From positions 8,846,780 to 8,910,779 of the forward strand of contig NW_023998417.1 of NCBI RefSeq assembly GCF_014805625.2: DNA of 64,000 nt, given 5' to 3'. Positions 1 to 14,143 of this stretch are shown here, one piece after another. Origin of the DNA: Glossina fuscipes. Lineage: Eukaryota > Arthropoda > Insecta > Diptera > Glossinidae. The notes below the pieces were generated by a model that saw only the letters and a list, made by a program, of their open reading frames with translations, had not been told where the DNA came from and searched no databases. Each line of letters starts with the position of its first letter. Within the stretch, counting starts at the first letter, position 1. Made by a program: the position numbers and the translations under genes.

Positions 1-75
1 AGCAAAGAATCGCGACTAACTGCCCAGTGGTGGCGTGTTCAAATCTCAAGTGCGATACAGCTTTCAATACAGAGG
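1..75 (+). repeat. tRNA-derived SINE, partial copy at window edge
   Basis: This stretch matches the anticodon-arm to B-box part of the SINE family seen at 11.7, 19.4, 34.4 and 41.1 kb. Shared features are a GCAAAGA segment, a CGACTAAC segment, then a B-box-like GTTCAAATCTC followed by AAGTGCGATA. The A box would lie left of the window. The 3' part decays after about position 75, although an AAATTTATTT segment near 97-108 may be its remnant. Identification rests on side-by-side comparison with the better copies in this window. Confidence 0.7.
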
Positions 76-1003
76 TCCTTTAAACATCCATACTCGGCAA
101 ATTTATTTACAAAATATATAGAAAGTAAATAAATAAATAAATATATCTAATGATCAAAAGGGATCAAAGAGAGCGAATTTATGTGTATGTAACGTTGATA
201 CCATGGAAATGGTAATATTGGTAAGAGATACGACTCGCCTTATAGTGAATCTCGTATCTTGAGCCAATATTTAAAACAGCAAAGTATTTCGTATTCTGTT
301 TTATTGAGATCTCATTTGAGTTAAATTGTCGCCCTTGCCTTGACCACTTACAAGCCCTATGTGCACAGACGCATTAAATTTTGGATGGAAATCTATTTCA
401 GCAGATAAGTTCCTGAGCAGTGAAACTTCAAACTGGGGTACATTTTTAATGAGCGAGACTTACTTGTACTTGTGTCCAATTTATGGTATACATACGTCAT
501 ACTAACGGCAAGATCACTGAATTGACAGTCCGTCAGCTTTACATTTGATCAATATTTAATAATCATATATCATAAGCACACTTGCTTTCTTCTATATATT
601 CGAATAACAAGAACTATCTGGCACTGGTCGGATTAAAAGAGATTTCCACCAATCATTCGACACATCAATAATTAACAAATTAATTAACAATATTTATTAC
701 ATTAAGATTTTGTACAATTTTTATTTGCACATTAAGATTTCATGTGGTGATCATATCAGAGGTTCGTTCTAAAGCGAATATATTTTGCTTACTTCTTAAT
801 TAACTTAATGAATTTAATTTATTAATTTAAAGAATTTAATCATTAATTATTAATATTAGATAACTATACTTTCACCTTTAGTGAAAATAACTTAAAAAAG
901 TTAAAATTGGATACAAACTTGTTAAGCACTAAGGTCTTTAGATAAATGATAATTAAAGCTTTTATCTTAGTTAAGTTGTCAAGCCTCATCTACTACGCGA
1001 AAG

Positions 1004-1034
<31 letters not shown>

Positions 1035-2588
1035 AGGTATACAAATAAATTCGTTCCTTTTTTTTTGATAAAACTCGTCTGTATTTAAAATATACTTCTT
1101 TTGTTAATAAAAAAAAGATTAATTTCAACTCTGCACTTATCGAGAAACGTCTCTAAGTATTCCTTAGAAGAATGTGATTTTAACGATACGATAATAATTT
1201 TAAGTGAAAAAAATCAAAATCAGACCCTATGCTGCTATACAATTATTTTGTCGACCATTTAAAGTGTTGTCACGCCTACAATTGTCTTTTAGGCATTAGG
1301 TTGGATTATTTAGCGGATCATTTAAGCCAATAATTTTTTGAAAAATTTCCAAAGGCCATACGCCTTAAATTTTATTAAAAAGATATGAAGACGTGCCTTA
1401 ATGTCTTGAACGAATCTTCTCTGATTACACGAAAAAAGAAAAGTATGAGATTTAAGCGACAAGTAACAACCCTATAAAAGTAAATCCAATTTGCAAGACG
1501 AAGCCCTTCGTTGCGGCAAACATTTCAGGTTTGCTATGTTTCATGTCTTTGTCAACTGTTTGATTGTTTATGTTCTTTGTCTTTTCTGTCGATTACTTAT
1601 ATTGCAATGCTTCCTTTTCATCTTAGGCCAGAATATATTGCAAGCACATTGCTCCTCGTCTTGTGAATTTTTGTCTTCAATTATTATTAATTTCTTTCTT
1701 TGCCCTTTCAATCCCGTAGAGTATGCTAAGGGTTAAGTACACATTTTCTGTTTTACTTGGCTAAATAAATTTTGTAATACCTATGTAATAAAGTTTAATT
1801 TAATTTTTTTTTTTATTTATTTATTTTTTTTTTTTATATGTATCTGCTTCAATATATATTGCTTTTTTGTTTTTTAACCAGATCCTCGTACAAAGTAAAA
1901 GGAATGAAAAAGTCGTTGCAGATTCAATAAAGTTTTTCCCATTTGTTTTTTTTTTTTTTTTTTTTTTTTGGACAAAATTTTTCTTTGTCAAAATTTATGG
2001 CAAAAATGTGTTTATAATTAAACAAAAAAAAAAAAAAAAAAAATCATTCGAAAAAACCTTTTAAAGAACACATTTTTACGATATAAAGAGTACAAAATTT
2101 TAGCAACAACAAAACAAAATTTTACTCTGTACAGAGACAGACTGACAGACTTCAGTACAAAACTCGCGCATACAGACACACACACTCTTAAACTTTGAAT
2201 TATAGCTGCAATCACAATAATGAAATGAAAAAAGAGCCGTAAAAAAATAAAAAAGTACAAAACGAGAAAAAAAAAATTTAATTAATGAACTTGACGATGT
2301 TAAATGAATAAAATTTACACAGATTTTATGATAAACAATAATGTTTGAAATAAAGTGAGCTGAAGTTTATATGAAATAAAAGTACAACCAAAAGAATTTA
2401 AATATCAGCCGCTACTTAAAACAGTTAATTTATAAAAAAAATTAATGAAAAATAAAAATACAACATACGAAAATATCTTTTGAAGACCCCTTCCAAAATA
2501 ATAAAAAAATAAAAAAAAAAAGCAAAACAACATCGAAAATATTCTGATAATTAAATTTAAATCAAAGTTCACGGACATGTTTTGTTTT

Positions 2589-2622
<34 letters not shown>

Positions 2623-2743
2623 CATTATTCTAAAGTTTTATTACACATTCATAATTTGCGTTTTCCTGTATTCATACGCTTCGCGAACTTAAGTTGAATA
2701 ACCCGACAATAACTCATGGCATGAGAGTTTAGCAACTAATGAA

Positions 2744-2774
<31 letters not shown>

Positions 2775-5700
2775 CTTCTTTGTTTTTACTTTGCAACTAT
2801 GCAACGACCTTGCGCTCATTCTCTATCAAGCGGTTGAAATGGAAGTTAATAATCGCCTTAAAATAGACACACAATGACACTTGTGGGTCAAATCTGTGAA
2901 GTACGATATGATTCGTGCTTCAATATGCAAAAGTGAATTCATTTTTTCAAGTCTTCCATAACTTGGTACAGCTGCACATGCTTCCAAACATCAAAATTGG
3001 CTTGCGTTTTGCGCCATCTTTATTAGATCCTCTAATGTATCTCTCCTCGATAGCGTAATCTTCCCAATAAACATAATCTTTGCAATATACACGAACATCT
3101 AAGACTTGGATATGTCAGAAGTGGCATTAAGAAAGCATTTGATTAGAGTGTTTGATGCTGAACTTGTTGATTATTTACGTCCCATTTTCATAGGAGCTTG
3201 AGGTATCTGTGTTAGTTTTTTTTTTTTTTTTTTGTTAAATACATGCAATCGTTTGGGGGAGGGGAAGATAGAGATAGGGAATGGCCGCATACTAGGAGAT
3301 GTAGATCAGTGAGTGTTATACCGCCCAAGCAATCGCATATCAATCGTAATTGAAGCATGACTTACTCCGCTGATTATTTAGACCAGATATGGCGACTTGA
3401 TCGTCCCGCTTTTCAACTACTTACCTATGCAAGAATTCATTTTAAGTAAAAAGGAAATTTCCTTGTAGTATGTAGGAATCTAAAAACAACAATAGTCTTG
3501 GAAAAAAATTTGCTCAATCGCCATCTAAATTATATATCAGCCCGATCCCTAATTATTATCTACTAATTATTATCTAAATATTGCTTTCTTTCAATTAAAT
3601 CTAAAAGGCAGGCAAGTAAAAATAGTAAACCAGGATTTTCATGGGCGAAACTAAATTACCGATAAGAAGAAGCATTATAATGCCAACTGGGAAAAGGAGA
3701 CTGTTACATAATCGAACAACAACAGAACACCAAGCGAATGATTTCTCCCGCCTTACTAGAGAATCAAAAATGAATAGGCCACCGCCTATTGGCCCCTTAG
3801 CAAATGCAGTGCTTCAAAGGGATTTGCAGGCCGCAACCAAAATGATTTTTCAAAATCATATCTGCTTTTCATTATTTCTAACAATACTACCAATAATTCG
3901 TATTCGTGTCAAACGGGAATAGTCGGAAAGAAGTGAAGGAGAAAAAGAGATAAGGAAGAGACTACTACTAGTTACGACTAACCGATCACTCTAAGTACCA
4001 CCATATATACGTATAACTACTCATAAAGCGTTCAGCCTGTTAGTCCTGCAAACGCCAAAAGTAAATGAGACTTTGGGCATTTGTGGGCCACGTTAAACCC
4101 TTCATGGAACTATTTTGTTTGATCACTTGCAATTATATTTCAAATCTGCCTCGTACGCCTCTCGCGAATTCTTTGATTTTTCTTCTAAGACACACACACT
4201 GCCTCTCTCGGTCATCTTCGAAAAATGAGCCTAAAAATACCTATGAAGACAGAAAACATGCTTGCATTTCTCTTATGAGTTTGATTTAATTTATCGATCA
4301 GTATAATTGTTTTAATTGCGTTAATTATGTCTTATAATTGAAAATTCATTAAATATTTATTAAAGTTATTATTGCCAAGATAATAATTAGCTTTTCGCAA
4401 TTAATTCGCAATAAATCTCGATACAGTAGGCTATGCTAGTGGGGGAAGTACAGCAATGATAGCCATTACATCGCACATATATATGAAAACTTTTAATATT
4501 GAAGGAGTTTAACAATTTATTTAAATATCAAAGAACGAATTTTAATTTACATAATCGATTGCATTGAGGCGATTTTAAGGTCACGTTTTTTTTTTTTTTT
4601 TAAAACCTAAACAATCACTTATAACATTAACTCTTAGGAGGGGGGTGGTATCATTGAATTGTGTTACCATTATTTCAACATTTCAAAATGATTTATTGCG
4701 CGGGCACTGCTTTTGAAAAACAATTGACAATAATTCTGCATTTGCGTTATAAATTATTGGAAATACCGAAAAATGCAATATTCTTGTTTATTACAAAATA
4801 ATGAAAGTAATGATAATTAAAAAAGCCACTGCTGCTTGGATAAAAAAAAACATTGCTTACCCATCATTCAGACGGAATATAAAATAATTATTATATGCCA
4901 AGTTTTACGAGCAAGCATTCTTAGTGGTGATGAGATCGCTCTTGTGATAATCCAGGGTTAGGTAAGATTAGGCAAAGCGGGCGTTCTTTCACTAGTCAAT
5001 TGGGTAAAGGTACTGAACAATTGCGATTTACTTGATTTTGCTTGAGGAAACTCGCCCCATGTTTCTTAGAAGAAATCTGAATATTTTTCGATTCAAATAA
5101 TCCCCAGTTACCCATAATAACGAACTTTCCACTATGGCTAGGATGCTTCGCATGAAAGTTCAACTGTAAGAGAGATCGCCGCGATTTATTGCTATGAAAG
5201 TCATCTAAAGTCATTTCGCACGATATCTGTATTCTGAACGTTTTTTCGTTCAATTTTCGACCAAAGGCTTACAGACCGACTTGCTGCTTGACAAAGTGAT
5301 CGTTGTTCTAATTTGTAGATGGATAAATTTCTACGTGCCTTATAAACAGGAAGCTGTGTTGAGTTGTGTGGTAAATGGTCTCGAGTCTTTGAAAAATGAT
5401 TTGATAGGAGAGAATATGCCCCAGAATGCGGTTAAAACATAAGCAAAATTGCATCACTTTTTGAAAGCGATAAAGAAGATTGTTATCCCCTAAACCGTTT
5501 CCTTGAGTGGAGTTATATTAACAATCATCAAAATGTCCCAATAACTGCGGCCTATAGATAGAATATAAGAACAGAAGAACAGATAAACGAGTAGACAGGG
5601 TTAGATGGATTCGAATTCATTATCTGTCATTATCTGTAATCGTATCTCAAGCTATTCTGGATGTTGTGTCTTAATTTGACCTTGTACCACAAGAGGTACA

Positions 5701-7436
5701 AAATATATATATATTTATATCTTGTATATAGCTCTTTATTGTATAATCGCCATAAGGGACTGAGAGTCACATGCTGATACAAATCGTTATAAAAGTTAGT
5801 AAGCAAGATTAGACTTAAGACTGAAACTCCCCACTAATATAAAATAAATTTGAAAAGAGTGCCATCTTAATAAAGATTTCATATGAATTCATCGTCTGTT
5901 CATTATCCAAGCGTAAGTGTTGCAAATGTAACAATGTCAAATCAATCACCTATCGGCGATAAGAATGATTTACTTACTTACTTACTCTATATTGTTTTAC
6001 CTAATTCCCTATTGTGATATAATGTGCGGCGATTCTGATAAGAATTTGAAAATTTTATTATATATTAGTTTAAGCAGAAATTGCTTTTCTAAATAAAGTT
6101 TTCTACGATAAGCAGATTTCTCCAAACACTTGACCATTATTGTTAAAGCGTCTAATTAACAAATTGACCATCTTTTCTCCCCCACGCCCCTTGCCGTTAA
6201 ATGTCACTTTTGCAAAACGTTTCCTTTATGCCGGAAATATATAAACAAAAGAAAACATTTATTGATGAACAATGTTATCAGATTTTATTTATGTGTTGTT
6301 GCAATTATGAACTTTTTTTTCTTTTTTTTTTTTTAGCACCCAAAATACAAATATAGATATATATATATATGTATAAATCCACCCATAAAGCAAATTAACC
6401 AACCAATTGCAAATATTTACTATGATTTGTGTTATAAAGTAATTGAACATTTCGGTTACCACCCTTAGCTAACAGATATCGCAACTTTTTCCCATTCATA
6501 TCCATACCCAGGCACCCTCTCATTGCCTCATCTATTAGATAGATGTCTTGTGTGTTTATTTCTTCTTTGTTTAGGGTTTGAAGAATAAAAGTAAAGTAAA
6601 TTAAAGTTCATGTGTAAAGGTTTACGAAATATTTACAAAGATTTGTCGCTGTTGCTGATGAAGACAGCTGGCTCCCTTGTAAATTAGACGCGCGCACATA
6701 ACGTTTACATATATTTTCCAATTATTGGTTTATTTAACCACTAGCTGTCAATGTTTTTTTATTTTTTTCCTGTTCCTTTTTTTTTTTTTTTTGTTTTTGT
6801 ATTTGTTCTCCTTTTTGTATAAATCATTCAATAACGTTGATGTTGATATTCACGAGGCATACATTCGCATATCGTAAAATGTTTTCAGGATATCACTGAT
6901 GTTCCCAATGTCGCCACCACAATTAGTTTCATATTTAAATGTTGTTTTTTTTCCTCTGTTCTGCTGTGCTTCATAAAAAAAAAAAAAAAAAAACATTTAA
7001 AAATCACTTTAGTTTTCCTTTTTCTCTTCATTTAGTCTTTTTCCTTTTTTTATTTTTTTTATTTTTTTTTTTGTTTTTTGATTTTATTGTGTCTTCCATT
7101 CATCGACAACTTATCACTCGCTCGTTTACAATAATACATACATTTTGAGATATATGGTTGAGGGTCTACGTACTATAACTCCATATATACTATACTATGT
7201 TAGGCATTATTATACCTACCTGTAAGATTTGCTGACTGACAGGCGGCCTAAGAGTTGTGTGTATGTTATGTTTTTGTCTGGCTGACTGCTGTGCTGCTGC
7301 TCCCGTCACTTTATTAAAGTTAAGGAATTTTTATTGTTTGCTTCCCCTTATGTATTGTATTTTACTTCTTTCTTTTTTACTCCTCCTTATAGTTAAATAT
7401 CACAATGTATGTATATTTTTATAAATAAATAAACAA

Positions 7437-7444
<8 letters not shown>

Positions 7445-7469
<25 letters not shown>
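7445..7469. repeat. (CA)n microsatellite
   Basis: About 12 CA units in a row, followed by a short imperfect continuation (GCACACAC). It is a simple dinucleotide repeat in non-coding DNA. Confidence 0.95.
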
Positions 7470-9310
7470 TGCACACACATTTATTCACTCCGCGATACAT
7501 TTACGCATCTACTTATTGCATGTATTTTCGTATAATCGTTTGTAATATTGTTTATGGATATTTGTGTTAATGGAATTTCATGCCTTAAAATCCTTAATAA
7601 TAAGCACATGGTGGCTTCATATCAGTTAAGTATTGTTTAGTGCAATTTTTACCTGTTATTATACGAGTTTGTATGTTGTGTGCGTGTGTGCGTATGTATT
7701 TGGCTGTGTGTGTTCTACACAATATTATTTGGTTTTATTGTACTTTTGATTTTTGCATTCCATTGGGTTTTAGAGTAAGAATTTAAAGCGTTTTCTGTTT
7801 GTTTCACAGATAATGAGCTGAACGTATGACTTCATTTAAGATTTCAGCTGCTTGCCGTCGTTATTAATAGAAAAAAATTTATGGTAGTTTTGACTAATGG
7901 AAAGGAAAAGGTTAGTATTTAAATCAATAAAACATTTCTGAAGCTTATGTTTTCTGCTTTTCTTCTTTGTAAAATTTTATCTGATTATTTATTTGTACGC
8001 CATTGAATAATATTAAGCATAAAGCAAAACATGCACAACAGTATCATCACACATTTTTTATTATTCCAGAAGAAATGTACCCGGAGAGGTTGTAGCGGTT
8101 ATTAAAAATATAACTATGAACTGTTCAAAAAGATATAGAAAGCTTGATTACTAAAAGGACATAAGGACAGGATTAGCAATTTCGTCACAGAAACCTTAAT
8201 AAACGTTTTATAATAACGATGCGAGTGTATAATAAGTTTTTACCGCTTCGGTGTGTTTTTTTTTTTTAATATAATCAATTGCTCGGGAACATGTAACATG
8301 CAACACGATGATGGCAAAAAAAAAAGTGAGGAAAAAGGGAAAGAGTAGGCCGGAGTAGGCCTATTGCGCATGTGCGCAGCCGACAACTTTTATGTCTTTA
8401 TCTAATAGGCACTCACGATAAATGCAATCAAGTATGCTCGCGAAAACTTACTACCCTGAAAACACTGCCCGTAGTGGCGATTCTTATCAAATTTGCACAG
8501 ATGACCAGGGGATCAAAATATGTTGGCAAAAAAGACTTAAGAGTATAGCTTTTGTTAGAATTAAACTCCTGGCTGCAAGAAAATCTGAACATGTAAGACG
8601 TACTACAAAGGAATTGCATTTGATTATAGATATGAAAACAATTCCTGTTCTCTCTGAATGAGTACATTTGTTTATCTTACTAGAAGAGATAGAGATAGAG
8701 AGAGAGAGATAAAATATGGATCGTAAATTTTGATACTCCTCAACTGAACCGTTATCTTTGTATATATGCATATATCTGACACATCTTAAAACTAAACTTC
8801 ATCGAACACTTATGAATGAATCTTTTTTAGTCCGACTTGCCTTAAACCAAGTTTAGTTTTCAATTGATTATTAACCGTCTTGTAATCTTCTGAACCATGA
8901 ATTTGCCTTTGAAATCATTGGGATTTCCCATTGTAATGCCTCCTTGCAAATGCGGACTCTTCGAAAATGAATGCTTTTGTCCAAGGCCCAAAAATCGATG
9001 TGAATTTTTCCGATATACACTGCAGAAGAAATTTAGCGTGAGTTCTCTCTGCGAATGAGTAACCCTAAAGAGCCCAGAGGTGATTACGACTGTCCACGAC
9101 TGTCAGATGGAGACACGCACATAGATACGCGCCCGTCTCTAGCGAAGTTGCAATTAAATACGGCGATAGATTACACTCACAATCACGCCTGCAATGGCAA
9201 CAAATTGCAGCTTGTAGGTAATAGCGGATATCGGTCTAAAATATGGTATAACCAATGATCAAAACTGTCACGCCCTGCATTCAACGAATAGAAATGGATA
9301 TAATCAAATA

Positions 9311-9318
9311 TGACGTCA
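9311..9318. promoter_or_regulatory. Perfect CRE palindrome TGACGTCA
   Basis: An exact 8-bp cAMP-response/ATF element. It is one of three perfect copies in the window (also 24030-24037 and 42139-42146). Such sites bind CREB/ATF and Fos/Jun-ATF bZIP dimers. Binding here is inference, and one 8-mer on its own is weak evidence. Confidence 0.35.
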
Positions 9319-10250
9319 GATGGGTAAAAATATATTAATTTACGATTTGTAAAACAAACACTACTAAAACTTGGCCATCAAGTCTCTACGGAAGGTTATT
9401 TAACATATCACGTAAAAAAATTTTGCGTCGGCAAGAACTTACACAGCCATAATGTGCCAACATCTTTAGCTATTTGGTCAAAAATGTCAATGATCCGAAA
9501 AATCACTCATTCACTCCTTTCATTTAATTGCACTTTACATTTTGTTTCGTAATTCTCTTATTGTTTTGAATTTGTTGCCGTACTATTGTTGTGAAAGATG
9601 AAAAAATGTGCTAACAAAACTGCACATTTGGATCCATTTAAAATATCACTTTAGTCAAGTCATTAATGATATAATTATAGTTATTCGTACAATGAGCATG
9701 TGCAGCGGCACCATTGTTATACATTTGAAAATAATTTTTAAAAGATTTTAAGGTCAATTCATTATTAAATATATGTTCAAATTTCATATCTATATAAATG
9801 AGCAAAAATAATAACAAAGCAATTGTTTTGCGACATACATGGATATAATCAAAGAAGTACTGGGCTCACTATAAGAAGTTGTGTTAGCGTTAAACACAAT
9901 CTTTATGAAATCTCAACACAATAAAACTAAAGCAAGAAAAAAAGCATCACAAAACATCATAATTAAGAACTGCAGCAATTAAAAAACAAAGCAAGCGAAG
10001 AACAAAATAGAGAAATCTGCAAGCAACGCAAAGCGCAAAGCGGCCACATGCACACATCATCAGCATGCATGTTGGGGGGACAAATACCATTCCGCGCATT
10101 TTTTCTTTTTCGTTTTGGAAAAAACCCCAATGAGTCATCAGCAGAGAGGTTCAGGTTTAAATTAAAATAAAACATAGCATGCATCTTAATGTAAATAAAG
10201 AAAAAAACAAAAGCACTGAACGTGTACATAAACGCGCGTATATCGCATAA

Positions 10251-10254
<4 letters not shown>

Positions 10255-10287
<33 letters not shown>

Positions 10288-10292
10288 TATAT
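10255..10292. repeat. (TA)n microsatellite
   Basis: An almost pure TA run with one C interruption near 10282. It lies in non-coding DNA and is self-complementary, so it could extrude as a hairpin. Confidence 0.95.
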
Positions 10293-11719
10293 ACACAATA
10301 AAAATCTCATCAAGTAAAGTCTAAACGATAAGATTTAAACTCATTCGTTACTAAGTTTACTGCTCTATTTCCCTAAGCTTCCTAACTCATTAGAAAAAAT
10401 TAAGAGCATTATGAGAGAGAGAAAAAGAGAGTGTGTATGCGTGTGTAGAGAAAGTTTTTATGTCCATTACTCAAAGAGGCTTTATTTCATATAAAAAGCT
10501 CAAGAGTTGAAAATTATATTGCATCTAGTTGGAATTTCCCAAATGCTATTTAGGAATTTTCTAGCATGTTAGATTTCTTTTGATAGCATATATTTCGTAG
10601 ATATATGCGATAGATTTTCTTTCTCTCTTTTTTTCTGTGTTTTACTACATTTTCTCTCTTCTGTTCATTTTGTTTACTTTTCATTGCCTATGGTTTTGTT
10701 TTCAAGTTTTTATGGTTTGCATTATTTCCATTTTGTTTTTTTTTTTGCCTTTCTTATACACTTTTTCTTATTATCAAGTCAAAATCTACTGGAAACTTTA
10801 GAGTTACCGAATTATAAAAAAAAAAATTCATCGTAGTGTTTAAAAGATATATTGCAATCAAATTAGAAATCCACGAAGGTTGAAACCTTTTTTTTCTTCA
10901 GGAAGGGTATATCTATATATTTTAAAATATATATATTGGAGAATCTGCCTTCCACACGACATAAGTTGGAGACAAGTTTTTGTAAAAACAAAAAAAACGG
11001 ACTTCTCTGGTTAACGATAAATATTGGCCAGTATTTTCTATGGATGCTTCTAACTAATATCTATAGAGCATATCTATAGAGAATCGAAATTTCAATCATT
11101 TGTCAGAAATTTGTAAGTTTTGCCATAAATTTATCTTTATATGTTATATATTTTATTATTGAAGTAACGAAAATAATATTTAAATTTTTTAAAAATACAA
11201 CGGACAACGTTTGTTTTTTTGCTACAATCCGTTAATTTTACGGTGCAGAAATTTCATTCTCTTTATGTCAAGTGCATATCTATATTCATCTTCGGTAAAT
11301 AATATTATAAACAGTTAAAAGATACTTTATCTTTTTTTTTTTTTTTGGTGCTTTTTTTATTTACTACACACATTAACGTTGAAATGAAGCAATTTTCGTT
11401 TTCTGTTATGCATTCCGATTGTAGTAAGTTTTTATTTTAGTGTGGCATCCACGTTTGCTTCTAAATCGTCTCCCACGGGTTTTTTTTTTTTATTAAAACA
11501 AGTAAAATTCCAGAAGTGATTTACGTCATCCTAGTTGACGCTGTAGTAGACATTACAACACTATACACGTTCAAAATACAAATTTTTAAATATATGTCCA
11601 TTTTTAGCGAAATTTTTTTTAGGTCAAGTGCTCCCAATTGGAAATTATATTTAGTAAATTAAACAACTCTATAGCTTACAAAGTTATATAAAACTCCACA
11701 ACCTATAGAGTTATATATT

Positions 11720-11848
11720 GTCGTCGGTTCAAATCTTAAGTGCGCTAGGGTTTTGTGTAAAGGCGATAGCGTCAGTTGTTAGTGCTTTAAGACTTCAGAC
11801 CTTGAATTTATTTCTTCTAGCTGAATTAATTACAATAATAATAATATT
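11720..11848 (+). repeat. tRNA-derived SINE, 5'-truncated
   Basis: It begins inside the tRNA-like head just before the B box (GGTTCAAATCTTAAGTGCG). It then follows the same body as the 34.4- and 41.1-kb copies: GTTAGTGCTTTAAGACTTC, GAATTTATTTCT, and ends in an AAT-repeat tail at about 11833-11848. Loss of the A-box end with an intact 3' tail is typical of 5'-truncated retroposed copies. Family membership comes from comparison within the window. Confidence 0.8.
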
Positions 11849-12421
11849 GATATATAGTATATATAGATGCATATATGTATGTAGACTTTCGAATTTTCTT
11901 GATTGATCTTGTTAATTTTATTGTATAAATATGTGTGCATATGTATATACATAACATACTTATGCGTGCACTTACGCGTGGAAGCTTGTGTATATATATT
12001 TGTGTTCATTTTATACACTTTTTCATTGAAGTTGTGTATTGCTGTTTCCTAATTGAAGCGAAACTATTATCAGACATTAAGAATAAATTTTGGAAATTCT
12101 TCTATAACCGGCTATAGGGTGCAATCTTCATAGCAATTGTGTAATGAAACCAAACGAAACTAGTAGTAAAACGTAAACCGAAAATACTATTATCATGTCG
12201 AAGGCAAATGACAAAAACAAAAATAACAGAAGAAAAAAAAAACAGCAGAAACACCATGCAGGTTAATAATGTTGTTGTTATTGCTATAATACACTGCTTT
12301 GGGAATAAATGTAATGCAAATAAGACGAGAAAAATGAAAGAAAGAAAAAGAGAGACAAAGAGAGCGTAATCCTATGGTATTGTAGAATAGACGGGGAATA
12401 CGAATATTTAATAAATGTACG

Positions 12422-12450
<29 letters not shown>
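12422..12450. repeat. (TA)n microsatellite
   Basis: A pure run of about 14 TA units. Confidence 0.97.
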
Positions 12451-12453
<3 letters not shown>

Positions 12454-13407
12454 TGTATGAAATGTAGGAACAAAGTTTATGGAATTTAGTTATTTTTCGA
12501 TTTTCAGTTAAAACCTAAACGACATAACGCGCTTGCAAACAAATTTTTGGTACATGCTCAATAAAATACACGAAAAAGTTGTTATAAAATGAAACAATGA
12601 ATATAATGAGAAAACACAATTTGCCTATAAAGAAAATATATTTTGAAAAAAAGTGTGAACGATAAATAAAAACGTGACGTGTGTGACGTGATTTAAATTG
12701 TTTTTTTTTTTTTTTTGCTTATATATTTTCTATAAATTGCGTAGTTTTGTTCATTACAATAACACAATAATTGCGGCCTTTAAAAAAAAAAAAGAAAAAG
12801 AGCAAAATCAAATTGAAATAAAGGATAGAGAAACACATTTGCCTTGTGTGTGTGTGTTTGTATGTTTGTGTATGTTATTATAAGTAACAATAAAACGTAT
12901 AGTTTTCTACAGTATTTTGTAACTTTTATCTGTTTCTTGTTTTTTGTAAAAGCGGGTTCAAGTACGTTCAGTTGTTGATTATAGTTGCTGACGTCTAACC
13001 AATCAAAACATCTAAATACGTGCCTACGACGTACAAATAGGCAGACTTGACATAAATAGTAAAAGAAATATTTTGAATTGCATATATATGTGTGTTTGCT
13101 TACTTACATGCCTGAACACGTTTGATAATATGTTAATAAAAAGTTAAAAAAAAACAACAACAACAAAATTATGCAGTGTAGATAATGAAAGATTAAAAAC
13201 GTATTAAATTGCAAAAATACGAACGATATAACGAGTACTCGCAAATATCTACAAAACAAAGAAAATTGAAAAAGATATTAATTGCAAAAAATTGTGAAAC
13301 TACTTTTTTTCCCCCGATTTTCTTTTCCGAATTGTGCTGATTTTGTACAAAAGTAAATAATAATTGAGAGGTTTCGCTCAACTCTTCGTATCGTTTTATA
13401 ATCATCG

Positions 13408-13431
13408 CACACACACACACACACACACACA
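13408..13431. repeat. (CA)n microsatellite
   Basis: A pure run of about 12 CA units, about 700 bp before the first coding exon. Confidence 0.97.
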
Positions 13432-14143
13432 TACCAAAAACAATTCCCCAATCTCTCTGCTTCTCCAAAAGACGGGTGTTTGGAATGCTCTCAGTCTGTG
13501 TACTGTCTCAATTGTTCTTCGCATAATAAACATATGTCAGCTTGCGAGCAAGAGAGTGTGGTGTTCAAGTTTTTTCTTTTTTTTTTTTTCAAATGAGCAA
13601 CTGTTGGTTTGGCTTTTTATTGTACTCCTTGGTCTTTTTTGTTATTGCCGTTATATCGATAAGCACATGATTTTTGCAAATTCTCGCCTCTTTCTCAACA
13701 CATTTTATTGAATTATTTAATAAACATTGATTTTCTTCATTTCATTCTTACGTTCTTTGTTTTTCATAAAAAAACAACAAAAAAAAAAAAACAACAAAAA
13801 TTATTGCAATAGCTATGAGTTTTTTTTTTGTGTAAATATATGAAAATTTGTTTCTAGAATTGTAACTAATCGGTGAAGTGTAAAAAAAAAAGTGTCTTTT
13901 TTTTTCTTGTTATTTGTTTTTGGTTACCAGTAAATTATAAACAAATTCAACCACAAACTGCTATTGTAAGGTGTGTCTTGAATATTTTTAAAGCTAAAAT
14001 ATAGGCAAAAAGAATGGTTGTGTTTTTTCGTATAATGTATGTAGATGAAAATTGTAGTAGCGGCGTGTAGACTTCAAAAATTTACTTCCGAAATATTAAT
14101 AATTACCTTTCGCCACGCGTTTCGCTCATATTAGTTCGTAAAT

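Larger units (their letters stand above)
76..11719. other. Upstream non-coding DNA, no supported gene
   Basis: I see no convincing exon here. The stretch is AT-rich and holds homopolymer runs (T tracts near 1949-1969, 2592-2622, 6779-6792), a TA run at 1005-1026, an ATAA tetranucleotide run near 2745-2772, a CA run at 7445-7469, a GA run at 8687-8709, a CRE palindrome at 9311-9318 and a TA run starting at 10255. The longest open frame (3641-3922, 93 codons) has no recognisable domain and no fitting splice signals. It may hold upstream exons or the promoter of the gene that begins its coding part at 14144, but none can be pointed to. Confidence 0.6.
11849..14143. other. Non-coding DNA and probable 5' leader of the first coding exon
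   Basis: This interval holds a TA run (12422-12450), a CA run (13408-13431), short T and A tracts, and AT-rich sequence. Its last part is probably the 5' untranslated leader of the exon that starts at 14144. I cannot place a transcription start: there is no clear TATA box plus initiator pair. Confidence 0.5.

Noticed and set aside
3641..3922. 93-codon open frame with a Pro-rich stretch
   Set aside because: It looks less repetitive than most, but has no splice sites, no known motif and ends in a hydrophobic tail. It may be chance or a decayed element.
4960..4970. AGGTAAG junction as a second recursive splice site
   Set aside because: There is no pyrimidine tract before the AG. The same holds for AGGTAAA at about 29488, 39870 and 59867.
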